DNA of 64,000 nt from Anagrus nilaparvatae. Lineage: Eukaryota > Arthropoda > Insecta > Hymenoptera > Mymaridae. Position 1 is the first letter of the stretch. The number at the start of each line of letters is the position of its first letter. Both the position numbers and the translations under genes were made by a program. Of this stretch, positions 9,889-21,984 are shown one piece after another. Where the stretch lies: assembly GCA_022575985.1 (NCBI GenBank), contig JAKSXM010000129.1, positions 248,001-312,000 on the forward strand, written 5' to 3'. The notes beneath the pieces are model-generated. The model was not told where the DNA came from. It did no database searches and was given only the letters and a program-made list of their open reading frames with translations.

Positions 9889-12800
9889 TTACATTTTAGA
9901 CATTTTTGCTGGAGGTTCATCACTCGAGTCTTCATTTATATCATTGCAGTCACTGCAATCAAGTACATCGTCTTGTTCTTCATCTATCAAAAAAAATGAT
10001 TATTCTTCAAGCTCGATAACTTCTGGCGCAGCTGTGGAAATTTCTGCTGGCGCTAAGTCTTCTATAATTTTACTATATAAGCATTTGTTACCTTTGCAAA
10101 TTTAACAAAATTTATTGCACTTTAGACCTAGCTTTCTGCAGCCACACCTATTTGCGCATATGGTTTTGCACGAACATGTTAACTTTTTGAGTATGTTTTC
10201 AGGAATCATAGCTTCATCTAAAAATATTGGCTCTAAAATATTTTCTTGTGTATTTTTTCTTCAACATTTATATCTATGCCATATTTGGAACTGCAGGTAG
10301 GCTCGTTCTACATGCTTTTTAAGTGCCCCTTCTGTTGGTGGAAATAAATTCAGAGAAATAGATTTTAGTTGTTCGGGATAATAATATATGTATTCATTCA
10401 AAGGAACAGCTGTTGTAACTTTTTTAAAACTGTAGAGTTTTTTTACAATGTCAATGCCAACACTATATGAAGTATTTTGGTCTGTATTGGGGTCATTAAT
10501 AAGCTCTGATCTTTTTCTTAAACCATGGTCCTCAGATAAAATTTGAAAAATTTTGGTTTTTCCTAAGTTGTAAAAAGAGGATGTTGTATCGCAACCACAC
10601 ATAGCATGGCAAATCAATAATACCTTTTTTAAATAATAGTCTAAAGAAAAACTGTTGGTATTATAAAATGTGAATTCATGAGGCTCTCTAGACTGTTTTT
10701 TTTTTTAAATATTTTCCTTGTCAACAGCAAATTAAGTATGTTGAGTTATCGATATCTTGTCCTATATTATAGCTCCTACAGTAATTTTTAGATTCTTGTA
10801 TGGCTATTTTTACTATTAAGCTGTCAGCATCTTCTGTATCTTGTAAGACTTTAATCCTTAAATCATCTGGTAATAAATTACACTTTTTTTTGATAAAATG
10901 ATTCAATATATTTTTATTCTTGTCATTACTCAGCAAATATTCAGTTTTATATGACAATTTATCTTGTAGTGAGAATTCAATATCAGGCAAAAAGTTTTTC
11001 TAGCTCTGCTTGCTTTTTCGTATGACTTAGTACCTGGTTCTTGAGGGTATCCATCAAAAATTGTAACACACAGTGCATGTTTCGTAATATATTCGATGCA
11101 TCTTTTACAAATTTTTTCATATGTAATAAATTTTTGCCATATGATCTTGTGCAATATATACCCTCCGTTTATCACATAGATTTCATCATCAGCAAGTGGT
11201 AAACATTTTATAGGTTTCAAAAATATCATATAATTTTGATTTTGGCGTGTTTCTAAACATGATTCCATCAAATAATGAAACTGAAATTGGGTCTAATTCA
11301 TACTTAAAATATTGCTGCATTTTTTTCCAATCTTCATTTGATTTTAAAAGACGAATAAATATTGCTTCTGAATTAAAATTTTGTACCTTGCCTCCTATGC
11401 GTACATTTGACTGCATGGTTAATAACGGTATGATTTTACTCTCTTTTTTAAACTTAACTGGAGTACATCTATTACCGATAATTCAAATCATTAAACCGTG
11501 GCTAATTTCAAATAAAGAATAGCAATTTATAATAAAATTACTTTTTAATCCAGATGATATAGACATTATATAAGGAACATTTGGGAATGAATAAATAAAA
11601 AAAAAATTTGAATTTCTTTAGAGTATCTATGTCGTCATCTACTCTACTAATTGTGGGATATTTGTGTTGTTCAGAAGATGTGAAATAAATACCATAAAAC
11701 TTGGTAAATGCAACTGTTAATTCAGCCAAGGCAATAAGGCAACCTATCCAGATTGTAATGCTCCCTTCAGTTAAACCATGGGTAACTAGACCTCCTTTAA
11801 TGTTAACTTGTCGCATGAGACACTGTTCAATCGTCTGATCTGTGAACACTCCTGAGAAAAATTTATTTGTTCGCCAAATAGTAAAAAAGCCTTCTTCAGT
11901 AAATTTTTTGTAATCACCTGGATCCATAACTTTTTTTAGGTTCAGCATTTCTTGAAGATATAAATAACCATATTCTGCGCACTTATAATGAAAAGCCGCA
12001 TAAAAAATGGACAATATTTTTTGGCAAGTATTAAGACGTAGTTGCCAATTTCCGCATCGTTCAGCTTTTATAAATTGCTTAACTAAGGTCGTCATGTCAA
12101 ATAGCTGTTTCCTAAGCATTGCAGTGGGACCTTTGGTTGCTAAATAATCATCTTCGAAGTCGAGGTAATGAGGGAGTAAAGAATTCCCCTCTTAAAAATT
12201 GCTCATAATAAAAAGACGTACTTTTCAAAAACGGGAGTGATTTTTTTTTCCTTTTTTCCCATTTCTAAAAGGAAAGAATATTGGCGCAACATATGTGTAC
12301 TCTTAAACAATAAAATCGTAGATCATCAAAGCACGTAATTCTTCATAATTCAAAAGTATTTATATTTTTAAAATTTTGTGTGTTATATATTGCATATATG
12401 GAAATAAATATAAGTATACAAGTAACATTTTGATAACTTAGAAGAAATTAAATTAAATAAATAGATTTAAATAAAAATAGACAAAAATTTATAATAAAAA
12501 TTTTTTTTATTATAAATTGTTAAAAAAATTCTGTAATTAATAAATATAACTAGAAAATAAAATCTTCAGGTTGAAAAAATTTCAAAAATTTGAAAACAGG
12601 ATACCATTAGTCTATTATATACGAAAAATGTGTTCTACATATTATACAAAAAATAATTATGTGCGTCGATTGTATATTATTATAAATTATTCTTTTCAAT
12701 ATTAATAATAGAAAATTTTTGAATCTAATGCACACCTAAATTTATCACCTCATGCTGAGATACAATTTTTTTTAAAATGAAATGCATGCATTGACTTTTA

Positions 12801-15375
12801 TATAAAAATAATGGTTATATTGTGTATAAATAAAATTTAAGAAAATAATATAATTTTTTTGTTTTTTAAATCTTTTTTGCATTATTACAATATTTTGTGG
12901 TTAAAAAAAATTATTGTTTCTTTTATTATGTTCAATAGTTTCATTTATCATATCTAACATGATATTAAATTATTGAAATTATTCCGCATAGATATTTTAA
13001 TTGCTATAGCAGTATACATGCATACTTGCTGCGCTTGAATTTTGCTTGAATTGCTTGAAAGCTTTAAATAAGCTTTTTCTGTCATTTTTAAGCAATTCCA
13101 GCAAAGTAGCTTCCAGATTTAGCCATATTTTTTTATAAATTTATTATTTAATATTAATTCATTAATGAATTTATCTAAAAATTAAATTTTTTTTTTTATT
13201 TTTAAAAAAATTTAATTTAATTTTCCATATACACAAAATCACAATATGTATTAGAATATATTATATTATTCAATATTTTAACTATAACTTTAATATGAAT
13301 ATATTTGCATAAAAATTATAAAAAATAAATGTTTTTTAAGCGCGCAAGTCTATTATTATATTTTATATAATATAAACGTATGGTTAAAACGAGGGAGTTC
13401 CCTGATTCCCTTGCTCTAGGAGGTGGGGTGTACATTTTGGAAAATATGTTCTCCGGAGAGTTTTCCTTTCGCTTTCAATAATTGAGTTTTTTAAAAACCG
13501 GGGATAAAGGTGGGAAATTACTCTACTCCCTCGCTCCTTCGATTGCGAAAATCGAGCTTCTCGAGTAGGAATGCCCACTGAAAATTTTTTTAATAGAAAT
13601 CAAAGCAAAATAGGTATGTAATAATTCCTGTAAACCACTACCTTGCATTAGTGTACCTATACAACCCATATAGCTCATTAACTAGTGAAATCAGCCAATT
13701 TTAATAATTACATTTTCTAAATAATGATAGCTTCATTTAATTTTAACCAATTTGATATATAGTTGAATATCAAAGGTAATAAATACGTGTTTTTGTTTCA
13801 ATTAATTACATTTTAAGTGGGTCTAATTTAAAAAAGTATAAATTTTGTTATCGTCCGTAGACATTACAAAACGTAATGGAATCAATCGAGATAATACATA
13901 TTTTTCAGCTTCGTGAATTTTTTCTAAATATTAACTCCAACCATAACATCCACGATAATAGTCAAATTTTGACAATAACCATAAAAATTCTGCCTTATGA
14001 ACGTTTACCTTTATATCAATTTTATTCAGCTCGCTAAGATTTATAAATTGTATGGATGATAAACTTACTTTCTTTTCAGGGCAAAATGTTTGCAATGATG
14101 AATATCCAAATTTTCCTAAAGCAGTTGCAGCAGGTAGCTTTGGCAGCCTTTTTTTACGAACGTTTGTACTCATTGCTGCATTTGGGGTTATCACCAATGT
14201 AGAACCCAACACATGTAACGTATGAACTGTAACCAGTTGGGGTCTACTTGTTCCAATCAGCGTTATCACTTATAATTTGAGAATATCCTTCAATTACTTT
14301 GGCATGATTATCGTTTAATAATATAGATGCCATAAATAGTTGCGCTTAATTTTTTATCGAAAACGGCAGAGAGAACTAACAGTAAATTAGAAATGAATCC
14401 TCTAGGAGGTACTGCTTGCATTATCATATGTGCAATAGTGGTAATTTTTCGGTCCCAAGTATTTAATTTATTGGTTTTACGATCTCGAATTAATTTTTCT
14501 AAAAAAACTCGTAAGATTTCTGGAATAAAAAAATTTATATTGTCTAAAAATTTATCTGCGGGGTCATAAGAATCTTTAATGACATGAACTGCTCTTATAT
14601 CTTATTTCCGTAGCTATTTTAACAATTTCGAATCTTTCATTGGAATCCTTTTTATTTTTTCCTTCTTTAGAACCTTTTTTTCTCCCCCAATGATTAGTGA
14701 ATATTCTGATAATATTAATATATGTATATATAAAACTGTACCATCTTTTTGTATTATGAATTCTGAGATTGCCAACAAAAACTTCTTGAATTCTTTTTTT
14801 TTTTAATAAGATGTCCATTGAGGGTTTTCACCTTGGCACGATTCACAAATTTCCTTAAAACTAAATTGGCATCCTTCTGCGTTCTTATTTAAAAAATTTT
14901 TGATGTACATTAATAGATAGTTAATTATTTTTTATACAAACTTTTGTGCCCAAATATAATATTTTTTTATAACATTTATAACGATAACATGCATTGATCT
15001 CTACAAAATTATTATTTGATTCAAGCAGATTTTTTAACATTGCATAATTGTTATCAGGAATTGTATGTAATACATCCAAAATTTGTTGCCTTATTTCATT
15101 AGACTGAAACTCTCTAATGCCTTTTTTACGGATTTTTTTTTTTTTGCAATCAATTCATCAAAAGCATTTACTCTACATATAAATCAACTATCTTGAATAC
15201 AAAAATCTGAATCGGTTTCATGTTCAATTTTCATTTTTTGATTAATATAAGTTGCTGCATGGTTTAAACATGTATATGTTTTTTTACAATTGACATAAGC
15301 TTGAAGATTATTAAAATTATTAATTGATTTATGTGTACCATCATTTCTTACTTTGTTGATGGATAAAAAAAAAAT
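9889..15375 (-). pseudogene. Pseudogene B: decayed relative of the element-A protein
   Basis: Minus-strand pieces follow the same order as the element-A protein. An N-terminal block near 15180-15370 reads AYVNCKKTYTCLNHAATY. Middle pieces follow at 13931-14820. The AER domain at 11538-12119 has FIKAERCGNWQLRL and GFFTIWRTNKFFSGVF. A block with RIGGKVQNFNSEAIF lies at 11189-11416, and the acidic region follows at 10721-11271. MCGCDTTSSFYNLGKTK is at about 10560-10615. A Cys-rich tail at 10100-10190 reads TCSCKTICANRCGCRKLG, then KCNKFC, and an acidic C-terminus ends at 9889. GCDTTS plus the Cys-rich tail mark the family. Many stops and frameshifts, plus an insertion at about 12164-13850, make it a fossil. 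Reaction unknown; a PIN/FEN-like nuclease is inferred from the family motifs. Confidence 0.7.
12164..13850. mobile_element. Probable insertion splitting pseudogene B
   Basis: Gene B is collinear up to about 12163 (HYLDFEDDYLATKGPTA, reading upstream) and resumes only near 13855. The intervening DNA is AT-rich. Near each end are related strings in opposite orientation: GAGGGAGTAAAGAATTCCCC at 12170 and the complement of GAGGGAGTAGAGTAATTTCCC near 13510-13540. That suggests terminal inverted repeats of a non-autonomous element. Exact ends and a target duplication could not be fixed, and a GC-richer tail at 13390-13580 may belong to the element. Confidence 0.4.
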
Positions 15376-16424
15376 ATTAAATAATTAACTTTTTCTTTTG
15401 AAATTAAAAAACTGAAAAAAATTATTTGAATCGAATTTGAATAATGTACGTGAAATAATAGTTAAACCGAGGTGAATTATAGTTTTGTAACAAAAAAATA
15501 ATAAAAACAATATTTTATTAGCAAACGCAAGTAGATACACGCCCGACAAAACAAAATAAGTTTATAGAGGCTATTCTTTTGTGAACCGCTTTAATTTTTC
15601 CTCAAATTTTTCATATACAGTGGCTGGTTATACTGTAATGTACTTTCGTTTGATTTTTTCAAACGAAACTCATTTCTCTCGAAAATAAAATCCAATTCTT
15701 TTTTTTTTTGCATTATAGCGTGGTGAATTTTAGTAGCAGACTATATTAATTTTACATGTACGTGAGAGTATGGGCGCAGGACGAACGTTGGTGTGTGTGT
15801 GATTAAACGCGAAATCTAGAGGGCATCGCCTTGCGGCACGAAAAGAGAGAGCAGACGGAACTTATGTATTTTTCCCTCTTTTATCTACTTCCTTCTTTTT
15901 ACCTCTCCTAAATTTTTATATATTCAGAACGTGCATGGCCCTTGGAATGATAAGTCCATCACGTGTTGATCGTAACATTTGGAGTTTTATTATATGAATA
16001 ATTTCTTGAATTAAAAGTAAAGTTTTTAGTCATTAGTATTAGTTATTATTGAAGACAAGATTGCAATAATAATTTTTGATTGCCTTCATCAAGATTTGGT
16101 ATTATTTGGCGAAATAAAATATTGGTTGCGGCTTATTGAAATATTTGGCGTTGGCGGTATCGATCAATTTATTAACCACGAGGCATCGACATTCTAATCA
16201 ATATTGGCGTTTAATATTATATTTTCTTTGGGATAATTAATTACAAAACCAAGCTTGGTATCCATCATTAATTTACAAATTGTGTGGCGTCAATCAAGAA
16301 TAAGGTATCATTTTGAGTATCGATATTTTTGTAACATTTTCATTAAGTTAATTGCGCATTGATTTCCTTCCTGTTCCTTAGTAATATTTTACATTAAAAA
16401 TTGTATAATTATAATTTGCCTTTC

Positions 16425-16459
<35 letters not shown>

Positions 16460-16837
16460 GTGATTAATTTAAACCTAAGTACTAGGCCAGTACTTTAGGT
16501 TGTTGTTAATTATAATTAATTAAAATTATACTGTAACGTCAAATTATTAAATCGCATAAGCGTCGCGTAATTCTCGCGTATTAATCCTTTTGTAAATTAG
16601 CTTTAAGTTACTTAATTTTTATACATATATTAGTCCTCACAATAAATTCTATTTTCTTTTAATTAAATAAAAACTTATGCTGGTGAGTGACACTAAAATA
16701 TTACTTGTAATTATTTTTGATATTTGATACATTATTTTACCTCTCCATAATTTTAGCGATATATGGGTAAGTTTGTATATCTTAAATTAGAATTAGACAA
16801 GGGATTTTTCTAAATAACATTTTTTTTTCTTTTTTTT
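15376..16837. other. Non-coding stretch, possible old LTR-like or regulatory sequence
   Basis: Contains a moderately GC-rich patch at 15760-15870, a (TC)14 microsatellite, and an AATAAA near 16640. No open frame is recognised. The patch order (GC-rich start, AATAAA later) could be an LTR, but no partner copy or primer-binding site is visible. Confidence 0.3.
16429..16456. repeat. (TC)14 microsatellite
   Basis: Fourteen uninterrupted TC units. Confidence 0.95.
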
Positions 16838-17107
16838 TAAAGACTTTTAGCTGTCGATGTAAAAAAGGTATTATGCAAAAAGGGGTTATCGGAAGCCGGG
16901 ACTTAAAATGGAGTATATTTTTCAAATCTTGGAAAGGACAATTATGAGGGCTACATTTATGATAATAATTCAGAAGAAGAATTGGGTATTTCGATTTTAG
17001 AGACGAATATAACTATCGATGTAAACAAAGATAAAAATTTTTACAAAATTTATGAAGATTTGTATCCTTTAATTTTGGATCAAAATATCTGTACCAAGTA
17101 CATTTGA
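16838..17107 (+). pseudogene. Possible fragment C: C-terminal tail of the same family
   Basis: The plus strand reads TFSCRCKKGI, then, with frame changes, YRKPGLK, WSIFFKSWKGQL and an acidic tail NNSEEELGISI ending in a TGA at 17105-17107. Element A and pseudogene B end in a tail of the form CxCK..C..xCGCRK.GLKC..FC..CKGN. Here several expected Cys codons (TGY) appear as TGG, ATG or TTT. I read this as a third, badly decayed copy in the opposite orientation to B. The match is short and by eye only. Confidence 0.3.
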
Positions 17108-17457
17108 TTTCGATTCGAATACGAGAGATACTCGTTTCAGAGTAAAGAATATGATTGATCATCCACAGATAATAAGATTTGCAAAATATCATAAAATTTT
17201 CTTATATTTTTTGTGAATATTTTGAAAATCCTGTATTGTTTTAATGAAAATAAAAAATTTTTTTAAAAATTGATAAAACATTTATTTACAATATTAATAA
17301 TATAAAAACAATTTTCAGGAGTAATTTTGGCTAGTTTCCAGGTAGAGGCAAAATTTTTGATGATTAAGATCTTAATACTCGTGATCAGCGATTCAAAAAA
17401 CTCTATTGAACCAAATCTTAGAGGTCCAGAATGAATTTAGTAAAAATACCCTTTTAA
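17108..17457. other. AT-rich DNA with one shared GTGATCAGCGA-type motif
   Basis: Contains CGTGATCAGCGATTCAAAAA at about 17379, a degenerate copy of the motif found in the element-A TIRs and the MITEs at 59 and 60 kb. No gene is seen. Confidence 0.4.
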
Positions 17458-18556
17458 CCCTTTTTACGTGGCCGTTAGGATTCACCCGCGCATCTGGCCC
17501 GCAGGGTACCCGTGTACCCTCATCTTTATATTTGTTAATAAAATTAATAAGTTTGCAAATTTGATTTGAAACTCTTTTTTTTCATAAATTATAATATTTA
17601 AAAATATATATATATATAATTTCAAAACCAGAAACTCAATATTTGATTATTAATATCTATGAAACCAATAAAATATAATTCGGTGGTTAGCTATTTTACG
17701 CAATTTTGAGGTCAATGTCTTGAATTTAAAAAATACCAATTGAACTATGTTTGGAAAATATGGTTATTTGCCAATTATTAACGCTCTAGGTGGCTTGATT
17801 GCGTTTTGGCAGCTGTTTTTACAATTTCGATTTTCTCGGTTTTCCTGATAGTAAATGAAAAATCTGATTTTATTTTCGGATTCTTTGGGAAATTTTACGT
17901 TGAAATACTCCTAGGTAAAAGTTTAGAGGCCTCTATGACATTAAAAAAGAAACAAAATCAAAGTTACCAAAAAAAATAATTAAAAAAAGTTACGCTTTTT
18001 GAGAAATTTGTATTTGAAAGTTTCCTTTAGTTTTTCCAATTTTCCGGCTTTTCCTGGAATTTTCCGGAAAAATATGATCAGATTTGGATTGGGCGGAAAT
18101 TTTTACTACCTAGCTCTATGTGCAAAATATTTTTTAGGCTTATTTAGGGCGTCCAGAAAATAAAAAGCATACGGTTGGCTGAGAATTCGAAAAAAATCAA
18201 AATTGTAAAAACATCTGCCTAATTGCAAGCAAGCTACCTAGTGCCTTAAAAATTGGCCAGAAACACGGTGCAATCGGTATTTTTTGTGATAAAATTGCCC
18301 CAATAAGTAACAATTTAACCATTGGCAAGCAGCTTTTGTCATATCGGGAGCGCGCCCTGGCGTACCAGTTTTACCCATTATATATACGGTATACCTAGTA
18401 AACCAGTAAAATATGGAATCAAAAAAATATTAAAATTATTAAATAATAATAATATTGCTTTATTTTATGAATTATTACCTTTTTCTTATACAAATATTTA
18501 ATACAAGACATATTTTTTTATCTAAGTACACGGGTAACCTGTCAGCCACATAAGGG
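17458..18556. mobile_element. Non-autonomous TIR element, piggyBac-like
   Basis: The left end is TTAA|CCCTTTTTACGTGGC with GGGTACCCGTGTACC ~50 bp inside. The right end is the inverse form CCCTTATGTGGCTGACAGG with TTACCCGTGTAC inside. A CCCT start after TTAA is typical of piggyBac relatives. The right flank is CTAG instead of TTAA, so one side has mutated or the assignment is wrong. No transposase frame is present. A CGTAATCAACGACCC motif lies just outside, at 18619. Confidence 0.5.
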
Positions 18557-20322
18557 CTAGGGTTAGTTTCGGCTCAGAGGGTCAATAACTAATTTTTTAA
18601 AGAAAGGATTTCAACATTCGTAATCAACGACCCAAAAAAACCCCGTATACCAAATATTAAAGGGCTAGGAGTTTTGCGTTGAAGCTGACTTCTTAGATAA
18701 AAAAAGCAGCCCAGATTACCTGCTGGGTATTATTCCAAAATTTTGATTTTTTATTTAAAAAAATATTTAAATAGTTCGTATGTGTTGATAAGGCATTAAA
18801 GGTTTATGCCTATAAAAACTTATAAAAAACTTAAAAATTGTAAAACTAAAGCGAACAATAAATTAAATTAAAATTGTCCTATGCTTATTAAGAATTATTT
18901 TTTGTGATAAAAAGGATTTAAACGAAAAAAAAAAATAGTTTTGCATAAAATACTGTTATAAAAATGAATTTAAAATACAGACAACATAATATTTTAAAAA
19001 TAATAATTTACTTTAAAAAAAATTAACTTTCAAGGGTTCTTACTAAAATTTAAGTATATTTTAAGGATTTAAGGAATACATTTTTAATTTAAGTATAATT
19101 TAAGAATTTGAAGGATATAAGGATTATGTAGACACCCTGTTAATTATATAAAAAAAAAATAATTATAAAATAAAACAAAATCAATTTTCTATTTAGTTCG
19201 TTAGTAGCATTAGTAAAAATGTATACTCTATTAATATGGCGACGACGCATTTCAACACGTATTTACTTTTCACAGTATGCTAACTTTATTTGGCAGAGGA
19301 ACGAAAGCTAGACTCGTAAATAGCGTACGTATTGATATTCGTTGCGCAAAAGCTTTGAAAGAAATTTTTATTTATGTTATTTATTATTTCCGAATATAAT
19401 TTGACTTGCGAGATAGATGTTGCACGACAGTGCTTTATTTAGTGTTTATTTAACTATTATAGCAGCCATTCAGTCTTACAAAGTTCGAGCATCTAAGGAC
19501 ATATTTTACCAGATGAAATTATCATAATAACACATGGAAACGAATTTCAGTCTCACTAGATCATAAGACCTTAAAATAAATAGTAACAATAATAAATAGT
19601 AATAATAGCAAAAATTTACTAAAAATATAAAAAGATGGCAAAGTTTATGTATGGGGACAATACAAAGTTTAATTTCTGCACAATATTATAGCTAGTGAAA
19701 TTATAAATTTACCGTTGGATCCCAACTATCTGGCCAGCATTCAAAAATTTACCCTGGAATGGTATAAATTGCAAGCAGCATTCGGATGTCATACAGTTGT
19801 TCGTTTAACAATATGCCTTAATGTTTAGATAAATAAAAACTCAAAAACTAAATCTTCAGGAGTAGATGCAAGCAGTAGATAAAATAGATGCAAACAATGA
19901 ATGTTTTGAAGTGAAAACTTCCATAGCAAAGTTGTTGAAAAAAAGTATTATCTACTAAGTGTGATTTTGTAAAAACCGAGACGGAAGTGAGGAAACTATA
20001 GAGGAAGCAACGGCAGATGTTAAGGCCGAGGTCTATATTAGTAGATATACATAGAAAAAAAAGAGAAAGCGGCTTACATGTTCTCTCCAATTATCTTCTT
20101 TTCTTCTTCTTCTTCTTACACATGTATAATATAGACACACAGAGTATAGGCATTTGTGTATAAACAAATATTTTTTTATAGCCTTCAATCTTTTACTTTC
20201 AATAATATTATGAAAAATACAAAAAAAATTTACTATGCATAAACATAGATAATGACAAAAAAAAATGGGTTTCATTTTAATTAAAATGCTGCGCAATTAT
20301 AAACTATAAAATTATAAAATTA
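18557..20322. other. AT-rich DNA, no gene seen
   Basis: No supported coding sequence. Short open frames at 19848-20296 are low-complexity and T-rich, and are judged accidental. Confidence 0.4.
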
Positions 20323-21697
20323 GAAAATTGTATTGTAATGATGAGTAACATTTGTATTATACCTAGTCCTCAGCTGGAAGTAAACATGTTCCATGCATTT
20401 TGGTTGTGTTTATAAAAACCAGTTATAATTTTTTATTAAATTACATATCCCTAGGTTATAGAATAAGAAATTTCTTAATAATTTTTTTTCTGACTTTAAT
20501 CGTAATGATAAAATAGTTATGAGTTACGTCAATAGGGAAGGAGCCCGTAATTGTTGACGATTCCTAAATTTGGACAACCTTAAAAATTAATTTATAAAAC
20601 ATTTTTTCTTTATAATAATTAAAAACTTGATTATTATAATAATTGGAAGTAATTTAGAAAAAAAAATTTAAACTTAAGCACAGGTTAGTGATATAGTTTT
20701 AAACTATTTTATTAATGTAAATATTAAAATTTTTCAAAAAAAATGCTATAATTAATTTTGCATTTGGATCCTTAATTTTGCGCATCGTCCTTATAGCTGG
20801 TGCTGTAATTTGTATATGATCATGGGTTTAAAGGGCCTGACAGCTACTCCAAGGGTAAGTTTCAACTGAAATTAGCTCTTGAAAGACAAAAAAGGTTTTA
20901 TTGTCTTTACAAAAATGGTCTCTTATGAATGGAAAATCTACAAAAATAAAATTGTTTCTTATTTGAAAACTGCCATTAAAGTCTACAAAAATTATTGCAA
21001 AGGAATAGATTGTATCTTTTTACGTTAAAAGATTCAGAAGTAATAACTGTAGCTTCAAGGTTTACCCTTAAAACTGAATTATCTGCACAATAGGATTTAC
21101 AGAATTGGTCATAGTACATTTGGGCATCCCACAATTGGGCATGGTACATTTGGGCAACTCATAATTGAGCATGGTACATTTGGGCACCCCATATTTGGGC
21201 ATGGTACAATTGGACAAGGTACATTTAGGCACCCCTTAATTAGGTACTATAACCATACTATAAGCAAATTTGCAATCTCTGTTTTTGATTTATTTGATTA
21301 ACTCCTCATGATTTACTCTTCTGCTTCAGGCTTCATTAAAATATTTAAAATTACAGTATTGTAAAAAAATAATAAAAACATTTTAATTTATTTAGACGAT
21401 ACGATAAATTTAGGTAAAAAAATAATTTGTTTACAAAATCAGATATAAATAAAATTTAAATCCATTCATTATTATATCCGATATTAAAAATTCTCTGTAA
21501 TAATATATAATTTAAATTTTTATTCAATACAATTTATAATTTTATAATATAAATTAAAATAAAAAAAATTACATAAATAATTTAAAAAAACTTATAACGG
21601 GTTTGTGTAAACACAACCTAAATGCATGGAAAATGTTTACTTCCAAATGAGGACTAGATATAATACAAATATTACTCAACATTACAATACAATTTTC
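20323..21697. mobile_element. Non-autonomous DNA transposon with ~120-bp TIRs
   Basis: The first ~120 bp (GAAAATTGTATTGTAATGAT... CCTAGTCCTCAG ... CATGCATTTTGGTTGTG) recurs inverted at 21580-21697 with roughly 85-90% identity by eye. TA flanks both ends (20321-20322 and 21698-21699), which would fit a Tc1/mariner-type TA duplication. The interior holds a ~30-bp minisatellite and no transposase. The element therefore depends on a partner elsewhere. Confidence 0.6.
21103..21232. repeat. Minisatellite, ~30-bp unit
   Basis: About four units of the form AATTGGGCATGGTACATTTG + GGCACCCCAT, degenerating to the right. It lies inside the TIR element at 20323-21697. Confidence 0.8.
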
Positions 21698-21699
21698 TA

Positions 21700-21984
21700 T
21701 TGTTGTTATTTGTAATTATCACCTCACTAGTTGTTAAGATTCTAAACCCAAACTATTTTGATTCCCTAAACCTGAATTATTATAAGTCCCTGAACCTGAA
21801 TTATTCTAAGTCTTTTAAAAGTATTTTATTTATTTATATATACTTACCTAATTATTCTCAGTCTTATTTGACCCCCCCCCCCCTTAAATAGGACAAATTT
21901 TGACCCCCCCCCTTAATTTTCAAGTTCTGAAGTACCCCCTCCCTATAAACTTGTTCCATGTTAAATTAATTTTTATACAAAATA
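21700..21984. repeat. C-rich repeat, inverted partner at 60.6 kb
   Basis: Begins with ~25-bp near-repeats (CCCTAAACCTGAATTATTA) and continues into runs of 9-13 C. The stretch 21868-21962 is the reverse complement of 60625-60715 (AACATGGAACA, GGGAGGGGGTACYTCAGAAC, TTGAAAATTAAGGGG). This shows a dispersed repeat family; no coding sequence. Confidence 0.6.
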
